Source: a virus
Reading direction: 5' to 3' (one strand)
Length of the DNA: 64,000 nucleotides
Virus record (IMG/VR): IMGVR_UViG_3300017730_000001
Coordinates: 50,387-114,386 of that record
Shown: in pieces, positions 40,411-49,041 of the stretch
How positions within the stretch are numbered: the first letter of the stretch is position 1
How the letters are laid out: every line of letters starts with the position of its first letter
Made by a program: the position numbers and the translations under genes
Notes under the pieces: generated by a model
Told to the model about the DNA's origin: nothing
Database searches by the model: none
What the model saw: only the letters and a program-made list of their open reading frames with translations

Positions 40411-43063
40411 AAGAGTAAAGAACCCATAAATCGCCAACTGCGCCATCACTTCCGCCTGGTGCTGATGTTGACTGATATATGTTTCTCGCTGTGCCACCAC
40501 TGTTTGTTGCATTTGTAATTGTCAATGCGCCAGTGTTTACTGCACTTGGGGTAATCGTTAAATCACCTGTTGATGCACCTGTAAATGTTCCTGTTCCGAA
40601 TGTGACTGCATCAGCACTTTCATCCCAACCAATAAATACATTGGCATCACTTCCTCTTTCGATAACAAAACCTGAATCGCCTGAAGCAGAACCACTATTA
40701 CCTGTCCCTAACTCTATAAGTTGGTCTTCGATAGTTGTATTTGTTGCCGAATTGGTTACTGTTGAACCATTAACTGTTAAGTCGCCTGTGAGAACTAAGT
40801 TTCCAAATTGAACATTACTTGATGTTCCAACTGCCTGTCCAATAGAGATTGTTGCGGTTGCACCTTCTCCAGAACCACTTACTGAGACACCAGTTCCTTG
40901 ACTTACACCTGCAATATAATTACCTGTTGTGTCTGTTCCAAGTGCGACTGAGTTAGCAGCGACTGTAGTAGAGATACTAACATCACCTAAATTGGTCATT
41001 GTAGCAGAACCTGTCACATCGCCTGTCAAGGATATTGTTGGGTCACTAACATTCAAATCAATTGTGCCATCTGCATCTTGATATGTTGCAGTAATACCAC
41101 TTTCAGTATTACTTGAGAACATCGCCCCAGCGATATCTTGTACATTCTCTGTTGATAATTGAGTGTTAGTTGTTGTGACTGAACCACCCAATGCAACTGA
41201 TTGACCATCAATTGTTATCGTACTATTAGCAAGTTTTGCGTTTGTAATTGAACCTGCAAGTTTGGATTGATTGATTGACCCTGCCAACATGGCATTAGTA
41301 ATGTCGTTATCACCAATAACAAAGTCAAGATTACCATTTGTATCATCGTATGATACTGAGATACCTGTTTCGGTACCATCTAACATACCACCAACAATGT
41401 CTTCGACTTGTTCTGTTGTTAATTGTGTATTTGTTGTAGTTATATTACCACCAAGTGATACTGCTGTACCATCAATAGTGATTGAAGAATTAGCAAGTTT
41501 TGCGTTTGTAATACCACCTGCAAGTTTGCCTTCATTGATAGACCCTGCCAACATGGCATTTGTGACACCAAGTGCTTTTACTTGAACTGCATCTGAATCT
41601 AATTCGATTGAACTATCGTCAACCCCTACTGCAAGAACACCACTTGAGAATGAAAGACCATTACCAGCGACTGAAGAAGACAATGCGATATCATTTGCGT
41701 TTGCAGTAATACCGTCTCCCCCAATAACATTAACTGTCACATCACCAGAAGTTCCCCCACCAGTCATACCAGTTCCAGCAACTACTGAAGAAATATCACC
41801 AGCATCGTTTGTGAAACTAATTACACCAGTTGAACTGTTGTATGATAAGTCACCACCAGCAGATATTAAACCTCTAACATGTGATGTTGATACTGCAAGG
41901 TCGATTGCACCATCGTTTGCATCGTCATAAGATGCAGTAAGACCTGTATGTGTACCATTGGTTGCAATTTGAGCACCAACTGTATCTTGTATATTCTCGT
42001 AAGGTACTCTAATCTCTAAACTTCCATTTGCATCGTCATATGTCATAGCGACATTGACACCAGAAGTTAGTAGAGCATCTACTCTATCGTCTACTCTTTC
42101 GTTTGTGAAGTATAGGTTACTTGAACCTTCTGTAATCTCGTCTGTATTATCTTTACCTGCAACTGAAGAGTCTACATATGCCTTGATTGATTGTTGCGTT
42201 GCAAGATGAGTATTACTATTAGAAGCCATATTGTCTTGGTCTAAGACAGCAGTACCCGAAACTGTTCCATTTAGAATTGGAGTCGTTATTGTTTTGTTTG
42301 TTAAGTTTTGTGCAGTAGTTAAATCTGCTGTTATCGAAGTATCGATTGTCACATCGTTTGCATTTGCGATAAGACCATTACCTGCAACAACATTTACAGT
42401 GACATCGCCACTTGTTCCGCCACCTGTTAGACCAGTTCCTGAGACTACACTTGTTATGTCTCCAGTTGGAACTGTTGCAACTTGAGCGTCAACATATGCT
42501 TTAACTGATTGCTGACTTGGAAGTTTAGTAGCACTATTACTAGACATATCATCTTCATCAACTAATGCGTTTGTAATTCTTGCATCTGCTCTTGTATTTG
42601 TGAAGTATAAATTACTTGAACCTTCTGTAATCTCGTCTGTATTGTCTTTTGTTAGAATACTTGCATCTACATATGCTTTAATTGATTGTTGAGTAGCGGC
42701 ATGAGTTGCTGAGTTTGAAGACATGTCATCTTCATCTTTGAAGTTGACTGCAATATCGTCTGCATTTACAGTAATACCTGTACCAGCACCAATGTTTAGT
42801 GTTGCATCACCTGAACTTGCAGTACCAGTTAAACCAGCACCAGCGTTCACACCTGTGATGTCACCTTGTTGTCCGTTAATTGTTAGTGTGCCAGCAGCGT
42901 CATCATATGTTAATGAGATACCTGTTCCAGCAGTTAGTAGAGAATCAACTCTATCGTCAACTGCCTCGTTGACAGCGGCGCCAGTAATTAAACCAGCAGA
43001 TGTTATGACCTCAGTAGTTCCTACTGTTAGACCATTTTTGATTATGAAATTTTTACTTGTCAT
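40409..43063 (-). CDS. tail-fibre-like virion protein, 884 residues
   Basis: A beta-rich, Ser/Thr/Asn/Asp-rich protein made of repeated modules: DDMSSNSATHAATQQSIKAY followed by VDASI; EITEGSSNLYFTNTRADARI; TSVVSGTGLTGGGTSGDVTV. These occur in fibres of marine T4-like phages and in many phage host-contact proteins. The end VGDLWVLYS is typical too. It starts ITSKNFIIKNGLTVGTTEVI, like the 72-residue gene upstream, and overlaps that gene by one base. Distal fibre or baseplate decoration is inferred from module type and position. Confidence 0.8.
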   Translation of the reverse strand: MTSKNFIIKNGLTVGTTEVITSAGLITGAAVNEAVDDRVDSLLTAGTGISLTYDDAAGTLTINGQQGDITGVNAGAGLTGTASSGDATLNIGAGTGITVNADDIAVNFKDEDDMSSNSATHAATQQSIKAYVDASILTKDNTDEITEGSSNLYFTNTRADARITNALVDEDDMSSNSATKLPSQQSVKAYVDAQVATVPTGDITSVVSGTGLTGGGTSGDVTVNVVAGNGLIANANDVTIDTSITADLTTAQNLTNKTITTPILNGTVSGTAVLDQDNMASNSNTHLATQQSIKAYVDSSVAGKDNTDEITEGSSNLYFTNERVDDRVDALLTSGVNVAMTYDDANGSLEIRVPYENIQDTVGAQIATNGTHTGLTASYDDANDGAIDLAVSTSHVRGLISAGGDLSYNSSTGVISFTNDAGDISSVVAGTGMTGGGTSGDVTVNVIGGDGITANANDIALSSSVAGNGLSFSSGVLAVGVDDSSIELDSDAVQVKALGVTNAMLAGSINEGKLAGGITNAKLANSSITIDGTAVSLGGNITTTNTQLTTEQVEDIVGGMLDGTETGISVSYDDTNGNLDFVIGDNDITNAMLAGSINQSKLAGSITNAKLANSTITIDGQSVALGGSVTTTNTQLSTENVQDIAGAMFSSNTESGITATYQDADGTIDLNVSDPTISLTGDVTGSATMTNLGDVSISTTVAANSVALGTDTTGNYIAGVSQGTGVSVSGSGEGATATISIGQAVGTSSNVQFGNLVLTGDLTVNGSTVTNSATNTTIEDQLIELGTGNSGSASGDSGFVIERGSDANVFIGWDESADAVTFGTGTFTGASTGDLTITPSAVNTGALTITNATNSGGTARNIYQSTSAPGGSDGAVGDLWVLYS

Positions 43064-43281
43064 TAGATAGTGCCTCCATCAATGGTGGCGTTAGATAGTC
43101 TCGTATCAAATGAAGAGTTGAATCTTGAAGTAGTCATATACAGGTTAGTTGAACCTTCTGTTATATCGTCTGAATCCACATTGGATAACGCACCTGGTAC
43201 GATTTTTCCACTTGAATTTATGACTTCAGATGACCCTACTGATAACCCATACTCGATTACAAATGTTTGTGTTGTTGCCAT
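43063..43281 (-). CDS. 72-residue fibre-associated protein ending IDGGTI
   Basis: The start MATTQTFVIEYGLSVGSSEV matches the N-terminus of the 884-residue protein (NFIIKNGLTVGTTEVI), followed by a single DDITEGSTNLYMTTSRFNSS module and the end IDGGTI. It looks like a short stand-alone copy of fibre modules. Shine-Dalgarno AAAAGGA; late promoter at 43323-43330. Confidence 0.7.
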   Translation of the reverse strand: MATTQTFVIEYGLSVGSSEVINSSGKIVPGALSNVDSDDITEGSTNLYMTTSRFNSSFDTRLSNATIDGGTI

Positions 43282-43322
43282 TGCTTGTGTCCTTTTGTAA
43301 AAGTATTAGTAATTAATACTAT

Positions 43323-43330
43323 TATTTATA
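43323..43330 (-). promoter_or_regulatory. late promoter TATAAATA
   Basis: A perfect late box with a leader of about 41 bases before the ATG at 43281. The surrounding gap 43282-43390 holds nothing else that I can see. Confidence 0.75.
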
Positions 43331-43390
43331 GATTGGTGTCGTTCTAAAGACCTCATTTTCCCTAATAAAATTCAATTAGTTATAACTATT

Positions 43391-44209
43391 TTATACAGCG
43401 TGGTCTATTCGCTTAAAATTATAAACTGTGGAGTTTGTACTGGCAGAAGTGACTCTCAATCTGAGATTGCCCGAGTTGATATCTACTGAGAAACTTCCTA
43501 ACTCACTAGATGTACCTTGTAGGACTGTACCAAACTGCGTTATACTTGCGTTAGTACCGTCGTGTATTACATGAACCTCTGTTATCTCATAATCACCACC
43601 AGTAGCGTCTGAGACTGTTATAGTATACTTTGCACCTCTATAACTTGCAATCGCCATTGTATCTAAATTTGTGATAGTAGTCGATGTTGTAGTCACTGTA
43701 CCAGAAGTAAGTCCTGAACCAGCATCTTGAAAAGATAAAGTACCAGAACCATTAGTCATTAAGACTTGGTTGTTAGAACCATCTGAAGTTGGATATAATA
43801 ATCCACCTGCTGTTAGTGTTGAAGAAGTTAAATCTCCAAGTTTTAAATCAGCAAGTGCATAACCAGAACCACTAGTATTAACTGTAGTTCCTGGTTCTAC
43901 CTCTAAACCATCGAATAATGTCCATGTAGAATCCGATGCATCTCTGAATAGACCTGTGTACTCAGATGCACCACCATCTGATAAACCATCGTTGTAGTTT
44001 CCGTAGAAACCAATATCGATTAGGTCTGAACTAGTATTTTGATTTGCGAACTCAAACATTGAGTCGCCAACAGATGTCGTTGTAGAATTGACTGTTAAAG
44101 TTGTCCCTGTAACCGTTAAGTCACCTGCAACTGTTAAATCGCCATCTACTTGGGTGTTTAGTTTTGACTGTACACCTAAATCTGCGAAAAATTTTACTTT
44201 CGATGCCAT
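43391..44209 (-). CDS. fibre-like virion protein, 272 residues
   Basis: N-terminal part VKFFADLGVQSKLNTQVDGD, then LTVAGDLTVTGTTLTV, a beta-helix-like fibre motif. The middle has SDLIDIGFYGNYNDG. The last 90 residues form a domain shared with the next two genes (YRGAKYTITVSDATGGDYEI, then TEVHVIHDGTNASITQFGTV, ending in LRVTSASTNSTVYNFKR). This C-terminal domain probably decorates the virion or contacts the host. A late box ends five bases before its ATG. Confidence 0.78.
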   Translation of the reverse strand: MASKVKFFADLGVQSKLNTQVDGDLTVAGDLTVTGTTLTVNSTTTSVGDSMFEFANQNTSSDLIDIGFYGNYNDGLSDGGASEYTGLFRDASDSTWTLFDGLEVEPGTTVNTSGSGYALADLKLGDLTSSTLTAGGLLYPTSDGSNNQVLMTNGSGTLSFQDAGSGLTSGTVTTTSTTITNLDTMAIASYRGAKYTITVSDATGGDYEITEVHVIHDGTNASITQFGTVLQGTSSELGSFSVDINSGNLRLRVTSASTNSTVYNFKRIDHAV

Positions 44210-44214
44210 GGTGT

Positions 44215-44222
44215 TATTTATG
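44215..44222 (-). promoter_or_regulatory. late promoter CATAAATA, leaderless spacing
   Basis: CATAAATA, then ACACC, then the ATG at 44209. It directly follows the terminator at 44239-44269. Confidence 0.72.
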
Positions 44223-44238
44223 TAATTTATCTACCGAC

Positions 44239-44269
44239 AAAAAAAAGGGGACTCTAAAGTCCCCCTTTT
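44239..44269 (-). terminator. rho-independent terminator
   Basis: Minus strand GGGGGACT-TTAG-AGTCCCC followed by eight T, 20 bases after the 136-residue gene. It separates it from the next late unit. Confidence 0.85.
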
Positions 44270-44287
44270 CATAATATATTACTGAAT

Positions 44288-44698
44288 TTAAGCTTCGACT
44301 GTAGTTCTGTTAAACTTAATAACCGTTGAGTTTGTACCCGCCGGTGTACATAGTAGTCTAACATTGTCTCCATTAATGTCTGCATCAAATGTCGCTAAGT
44401 TAGTATCTTTAAGCGTTCCGTATTGTGTTAATGTCACGGTAGAACCGTCATGTACTAACATTATCTCTGTTGAGTGGAAATTACTTCCCTCTGACATCGC
44501 CACGATATATCTCGCAGCTCTATAGGTAGCATGAGCAAAGTTATCAAGTGAGAATTCAGTAGTAGCAGTTTTAGTGATACCACCTGTTGTTGTATTCTCG
44601 TCTTGAATCTCTTTACCTGTTTCTATTCTATCTGTACTAGAGTTATAAGACATGTGACGGATGAATTCAGCGAGTTTAAAACTTCTTGTTATAGCCAT
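44288..44698 (-). CDS. virion protein made mainly of the shared C-terminal domain, 136 residues
   Basis: Residues 1-45 are a polar start (MAITRSFKLAEFIRHMSYNS); the rest is the shared domain (ATYRAARYIVAMSEGSNFHS, then TEIMLVHDGSTVTLTQYGTL, then NVRLLCTPAGTNSTVIKFNR). This is the domain seen at the end of the neighbouring 272- and 274-residue proteins. Shine-Dalgarno GGGGGA. It ends at a strong terminator. Confidence 0.75.
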   Translation of the reverse strand: MAITRSFKLAEFIRHMSYNSSTDRIETGKEIQDENTTTGGITKTATTEFSLDNFAHATYRAARYIVAMSEGSNFHSTEIMLVHDGSTVTLTQYGTLKDTNLATFDADINGDNVRLLCTPAGTNSTVIKFNRTTVEA

Positions 44699-44709
44699 TT
44701 TCTATCCCC

Positions 44710-45534
44710 CTATGATTGTCTTATTTGGAAAGTATTAACCGTTGTGTTGGTGTTAGCAGGTGTACATAAGAGTCTCATGTTTCCTGAATTAACATCAGCT
44801 GTCAACGAAAATAATGAAGCAGTACTGAATATATCGCCATATTGAACGAAATATGCATTGGATCCATCATTGATTAATAATACTTCGGCTGAATGTGTTC
44901 CTGCACTCGCATGAGTGGCAGTAATAACATATTTAATACCTTTATTAGATACTGCATTACTTGATAATACTTGATTAGCAGTAGTTGCACTAAAGACACT
45001 ATTTGTATAGTATCCTTGTACTAAATTAGCAGCGGTAACTGCTACTACTTCTAATGTATCACCTGCAATTGCATTTTCTTCCAGTGTGATTGTTGTGGTG
45101 TTGGTTGCAGTATAATCTGCACCAGCATCAACTAACTTAACACCATTAAGGAATACTTGTTCTGAACCTACAGTGTAAGACAATGCATTACTGTCATCAT
45201 CGTTACCTGTAAATACAGTTTGGTTACCCGAAACGGTGTATTTGTAAATTGAAACACCTGAACCACCTAAAGTTGCAAATGAAACTGTTCCTGAACCATT
45301 GGTTTGAAGAACTTGTCCATTTGAACCATCACTGGTTGGAAATGTTATAGCGTCATTAATCTGTAGAGATGTTGGGTTAGACCCAATCTCTACAACAGCA
45401 GCAGAACCATCATTCTTCTCGGTATAAAATCTACCGTGATAAGTATTGACAGCCAATTCCCCTAGTGATAAATCACCAGTACCAGGAACTGCGTTCTGAG
45501 TCGAACTTCTTTTAAACTGTATAACTGTTGCCAT
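44710..45534 (-). CDS. fibre-like virion protein with the shared C-terminal domain, 274 residues
   Basis: The start MATVIQFKRSSTQNAVPGTG, then DLSLGELAVNTYHGRFYTEK, is a common N-terminus of phage fibre and tail proteins. A middle module (VSGNQTVFTGNDDDSNALSY, then VFLNGVKLVDAGADYTATNT) is also found in the 809-residue gene. The last 85 residues are the shared domain (NKGIKYVITATHASAGTHSA, then EVLLINDGSNAYFVQYGDIF). Shine-Dalgarno AGGAG. Confidence 0.78.
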   Translation of the reverse strand: MATVIQFKRSSTQNAVPGTGDLSLGELAVNTYHGRFYTEKNDGSAAVVEIGSNPTSLQINDAITFPTSDGSNGQVLQTNGSGTVSFATLGGSGVSIYKYTVSGNQTVFTGNDDDSNALSYTVGSEQVFLNGVKLVDAGADYTATNTTTITLEENAIAGDTLEVVAVTAANLVQGYYTNSVFSATTANQVLSSNAVSNKGIKYVITATHASAGTHSAEVLLINDGSNAYFVQYGDIFSTASLFSLTADVNSGNMRLLCTPANTNTTVNTFQIRQS

Positions 45535-45571
45535 TTCTATCTCCTATTGAAAGTGTGTTAAAGAATATTAA

Positions 45572-47206
45572 TTAAAATGTTCCACCGTCAATAGCAGTAA
45601 TGGTAACTGCACCACTTGATACTGTAAAGTTAGCACTAGCAAAACTAGCGATACCTTTATTAGATGTCGTTGCATCTTCTCCAGTAATGGTTGCTGTACC
45701 ACCTGAGTACGCTACATCCATACCTTCGCCAGCAGCGACAATTACAGAACCTAAGTTAGAAGCAGTTGATACTTCAGCAGCAATCGTAATTGCACCTGCA
45801 CCATTAGTGATATCAATACCATCACCAGCAGTAAGAGTAGCAGCATCCATTAAACCTGAAGATGTGTCACCAATTAAGATTTGACCATCTGTAGGAGCTG
45901 AACCTGCATAACTGTCAATACTTCCACTCATACTTGCGTTAGCAAGAGTTAAGTTTCCGAATTTACCTGCCATAGCAGTTCCAGAGAATACTGAAGAACT
46001 ATCTGTTGCACTTGTTAGAGCGACAAAAGAACCATCTGTATCATCCATACCAAAGAAACCAATTTTAGCACCACCGGAGTTGTACTTAAATTTAATACCT
46101 CTGTCTAGGTTATCGTCTGAACTATCTGAACCAATTTCGAATACAGGGTCAGCGATATTTACTGTTGTTGAGTTTACTGTTGTTGTAGTACCATTAACTG
46201 CCAAGTTTCCTGTGACTGTTAAGTTACCAGATGTTGTTAAAGTTGCAGTTGTAATATCGTCTGATATTAAGTTTCCTGAAACTGTTAAGTTATTTGCGAC
46301 TGTCACATTGTTTGGAAGACCAACTGTTAAAGTTTGTCCTGACATTGATGTTTCAATCTCGTTTGCTGTACCAGCGATTGTTAGTGACTGAGAGTCTAAG
46401 TCTACTGCACCTGTTCCACTGTCACCAGCCATATCTAAGTCTGAAGCGGTTACACTACTGTCTACATATGCTTTTACTGATTGTTGAGAAGGAACTTTAA
46501 CTGCTGAGTTAGAAGCCATGTTGTCTTCGTCTACAAAGAAGTCAATCTTATCTAATGTCACATTACTATCTAAGATAGCTGCAGTATCTACTGCATCATC
46601 TGCTAATTTAGCAGCGTTGATAGCGTTGTTTGCGATTGTCATAACACCTGTGTCGGCCATAGTGGCGTCACCAGACATTACATTGTCAATCCATTTTGAT
46701 GTTCCTGTATCATATAATAACATCGCACCATCACCTGCGGATGTGATGTTTACATCACTACCACCAGCAAGGGTTGAAGTTGTTGAAGCGAAAGAAAGAT
46801 TTCCTGAACCATCTGTTGCTATAACTTGGTTAGCAGAACCGTCTGCGGTAGGCAGCGTGAAGGTTACTGAAGAACCAAGAGTATCTGCAGCTTTAAGACC
46901 AACGAAGTTTGTTCCGTTATCGGAATCTTCCATGATTTGTAAAGTTGCACCAGCAGTAGAACCATTACCAACTTTAAAGTTAGCAGGTGTTGCTGAAGAA
47001 CCAGCAAGCATATCAGTATAATACTTACCACCAATCGCATGGATTAGGGCTGTAGAATTATCTGAATCTACTGATTCGATGAATAGTTTAGCAGATGCAC
47101 CAGAATTACTTCTATCTTGTACATACGCCAATTCACCTTCCGATAAATCTGATATCGCCGGAGCAGATGCGCCTGTACTTCTTTTGATTTGAATTACTGT
47201 TGCCAT
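45572..47206 (-). CDS. fibre-like virion protein ending IDGGTF, 544 residues
   Basis: N-terminus MATVIQIKRSTGASAPAISD, then LSEGELAYVQD, like the gene downstream. Next come DEDNMASNSAVKVPSQQSVK followed by AYVDSSV, and a beta-solenoid-like stretch (LTTSGNLTVTGNLAVNGTTT), then TVNIADPVFEIGSDSSDDNL. The end is AIDGGTF, shared with the 80-residue gene. It has Shine-Dalgarno AGGAAAA and a 130-base structured leader behind a late-type box. Confidence 0.78.
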   Translation of the reverse strand: MATVIQIKRSTGASAPAISDLSEGELAYVQDRSNSGASAKLFIESVDSDNSTALIHAIGGKYYTDMLAGSSATPANFKVGNGSTAGATLQIMEDSDNGTNFVGLKAADTLGSSVTFTLPTADGSANQVIATDGSGNLSFASTTSTLAGGSDVNITSAGDGAMLLYDTGTSKWIDNVMSGDATMADTGVMTIANNAINAAKLADDAVDTAAILDSNVTLDKIDFFVDEDNMASNSAVKVPSQQSVKAYVDSSVTASDLDMAGDSGTGAVDLDSQSLTIAGTANEIETSMSGQTLTVGLPNNVTVANNLTVSGNLISDDITTATLTTSGNLTVTGNLAVNGTTTTVNSTTVNIADPVFEIGSDSSDDNLDRGIKFKYNSGGAKIGFFGMDDTDGSFVALTSATDSSSVFSGTAMAGKFGNLTLANASMSGSIDSYAGSAPTDGQILIGDTSSGLMDAATLTAGDGIDITNGAGAITIAAEVSTASNLGSVIVAAGEGMDVAYSGGTATITGEDATTSNKGIASFASANFTVSSGAVTITAIDGGTF

Positions 47207-47241
47207 TTTTATTTTCCTATAAAAATTAAATTAATTGTTGT

Positions 47242-47322
47242 GACTCAGCACTCCTGAGTCGTGAATACATAATATAAAACTGTCCTCTCACAATGAGGGT
47301 CGTTGTCTCACTGGTCGACAAC
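47242..47322 (-). promoter_or_regulatory. structured mRNA leader with three hairpins
   Basis: The 142-base gap between the 80- and 544-residue genes holds stems GTTGTC/GACAAC (47302-47307 with 47317-47322), CCTC/GAGG (47284-47298) and GACTCAG/CTGAGTC (47242-47260). No T-tract follows, so it is not a plain terminator. It lies between a late-type box and the 544-residue gene start. Confidence 0.45.
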
Positions 47323-47337
47323 CTTGATTTGTACTAT

Positions 47338-47345
47338 TATTTAGT
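47338..47345 (-). promoter_or_regulatory. late promoter variant ACTAAATA
   Basis: A late-type box just after the stop of the 80-residue gene, 131 bases before the ATG at 47206. Confidence 0.45.
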
Positions 47346-47348
47346 GTT

Positions 47349-47591
47349 TTAGAATGTTCCGCCGTCTATCGTAGTGGTGGTTGTCCACTTATCAGTTGAC
47401 TGGTCATATGAGAGAAGACCATCATCTGTTTCAGATGCGTTTACATCTGCAAGTTCATTGATAGATTTAGCAGATAAGTCTGTTGCACCGCCTGGGTTAC
47501 CAACAGTCACTTGTTTTGCTCTTAGATTTGTTGTGTTAGATAATACGCCACCTATGGTAGCGACTCTTGATACTACGCCTTTTATTGCCAT
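47349..47591 (-). CDS. 80-residue virion-associated protein ending IDGGTF
   Basis: MAIKGVVSRVATIGGVLSNT, then TNLRAKQVTVGNPGGATDLS, then SINELADVNASETDDGLLSY, ending TTTTIDGGTF. The INELADVNxxxxxDGxLLxYD module is common in phage fibre proteins. The ATG overlaps the stop of the 110-residue gene by one base. It may be a small fibre-tip or adaptor protein. Confidence 0.72.
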   Translation of the reverse strand: MAIKGVVSRVATIGGVLSNTTNLRAKQVTVGNPGGATDLSAKSINELADVNASETDDGLLSYDQSTDKWTTTTTIDGGTF

Positions 47592-47923
47592 TATCTGGTT
47601 ACTCCTGGTGTGACTATTGCTTGACCTTCTACAACTCTTGTTGTTATACCACCAGCACTTGTTATGTTCATATCATACACATATCTTCCAGGTTCTAATG
47701 CTGATGTTTGAGTATCAGTCAAAGATAATGTCACTTTACCGGTAACATTCTCATTACTGGTAGTGAATGTGGCAGATATGGTTGAAGAACCATAGGTCTT
47801 TCTTATTTGTCCTGCTGATGTATAACCAGAGAGATTTAAAACCTGTCCTGTTGAATCGGAAACATCTACAGCAACTTGAAAGTCTGTTCCCTGGTCGATA
47901 AATAAATTTGCGATTATAGCCAT
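47591..47923 (-). CDS. Ig-like virion protein, 110 residues
   Basis: A single beta-sandwich-like domain: MAIIANLFIDQGTDFQVAVD, then TGQVLNLSGYTSAGQIRKTY, then GKVTLSLTDTQTSALEPGRY followed by VYDMNITSAGG. This resembles small baseplate/fibre proteins with a BppU-like N-terminal fold in T4-like marine phages. A late-type box ends five bases before its ATG. Confidence 0.78.
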   Translation of the reverse strand: MAIIANLFIDQGTDFQVAVDVSDSTGQVLNLSGYTSAGQIRKTYGSSTISATFTTSNENVTGKVTLSLTDTQTSALEPGRYVYDMNITSAGGITTRVVEGQAIVTPGVTR

Positions 47924-47928
47924 ATTAC

Positions 47929-47936
47929 TATTTAGT
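47929..47936 (-). promoter_or_regulatory. late promoter ACTAAATA, leaderless spacing
   Basis: ACTAAATA, then GTAAT, then the ATG at 47923. The same five-base spacing is seen at six other genes. Confidence 0.65.
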
Positions 47937-47940
47937 CATC

Positions 47941-49035
47941 CTATTCGTCAAACGGCAAAGCAGGTACCTGATGAATTTTCTCAACTGTTGAACTATCTTT
48001 CTTAACAAAGACTTTAGTTGAAGCTTTTACAACACCATCACTATCTTTTATAAAGACTCCTTTCACTTTTGCAACTGGCGTTATTGGTCGATTAGAGTTC
48101 TCTGTTGCTTGAAATATAAACGGAGACCTGAATCCATATGGTTGTTGTCTGTTTTGTTGAAAACTATAAGACGCCTGACCTTGTGCAATATATGGTTGTC
48201 GACCAATAGTAGGATTTCTGTAAATAGAAGGACTTCTATATGAGAAAGGATATGTAAATGGTTGCCTTCTAATAACAGGGTCTTGTCTATTGTGAGTATT
48301 AAGATATTGTGCGTTATGTGCTGAAGGTGTTCTCTTATTTCTAATATTAGGTTCTTGTTGACTTCTAATATTAGGTTGTTGTTTATTTTTAAGCGCTTGT
48401 CTAATAGAAGGTGTTTGTGCGCTTCTAATATTAGGTTCTTGTTGACTCGCTGGTGTTCTTGTTATAGAAGGAGTTTGTTTACTCGCTTGATAAGCAGACT
48501 GTTTGTTTCTTATAACAGATTCCTGTTTATTTTTAATAGTAGGTTGTTGTTGATTTCTAATAAAAGGATTCTGCGTATTCGCTTGTGCATCTGCGGTGTA
48601 AGGACTTTGAGCGCTTCTAATATTAGGTTCTTGAGCAGTCTGTTGGGCGCTTCTTATACTAGGCGCCTGTTTGTCTCTAATAACAGGTTCTTGTGCGTTT
48701 GCAGTATACGGAGTTTGATGAGCTCTTTCAACCGGATTTTGTCTGTCTCTAATATTAGGTTCTTGTTGATTTCTAATATTAGGTTGTTGATTACTTTCCT
48801 GCTGATTTCTTTCAAACGGATGTTGTTTGTTTCTAATATTAGGTTGTTGATTACTTTCCTGCTGATTTCTTTCAAACGGATGTTGTTTGTTTCTAATAAC
48901 AGGTTGCTGTGCCTGATGCTGTCGATTTCTTTCAAACGGATGTTGTTTGTTTCTAATAACAGGTTGTTGCGCTGGTTGTTGCACCTGTGTAGCAATAGGA
49001 TGTTGGTATATGGATGGTTGTTGTCCTACTGGCAT
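47941..49035 (-). CDS. octapeptide-repeat virion protein, 364 residues
   Basis: Starts MPVGQQPSIYQHPIATQVQQ. The body is octapeptides of the QxPNIRN and QxPFIRN types, with a 20-residue higher-order unit KQHPFERNQQESNQQPNIRN. Later come IYRNPTIGRQP-type units. The C-terminal 60 residues form a non-repeat module (VAKVKGVFIKDSDGVVKAST, then KVFVKKDSSTVEK), similar in pattern to the VKT..GW module that starts the 39042-40376 gene. Shine-Dalgarno AGGAG. No membrane or signal segments. Confidence 0.8.
   Translation of the reverse strand: MPVGQQPSIYQHPIATQVQQPAQQPVIRNKQHPFERNRQHQAQQPVIRNKQHPFERNQQESNQQPNIRNKQHPFERNQQESNQQPNIRNQQEPNIRDRQNPVERAHQTPYTANAQEPVIRDKQAPSIRSAQQTAQEPNIRSAQSPYTADAQANTQNPFIRNQQQPTIKNKQESVIRNKQSAYQASKQTPSITRTPASQQEPNIRSAQTPSIRQALKNKQQPNIRSQQEPNIRNKRTPSAHNAQYLNTHNRQDPVIRRQPFTYPFSYRSPSIYRNPTIGRQPYIAQGQASYSFQQNRQQPYGFRSPFIFQATENSNRPITPVAKVKGVFIKDSDGVVKASTKVFVKKDSSTVEKIHQVPALPFDE
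48100..49020. repeat. 24/60-bp coding minisatellite, array 3
   Basis: Octapeptide-encoding units with a 60-base higher-order repeat. The block 48781-48837 is repeated base for base at 48841-48897, and a diverged third copy follows at 48901. Confidence 0.9.
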
Positions 49036-49041
49036 ATCACA

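Noticed and set aside
45600-47021. Long plus-strand frames opposite fibre genes
   Set aside because: They arise from codon bias of Ser/Thr/Asp-rich fibre genes read in antisense; no promoters or ribosome sites accompany them.
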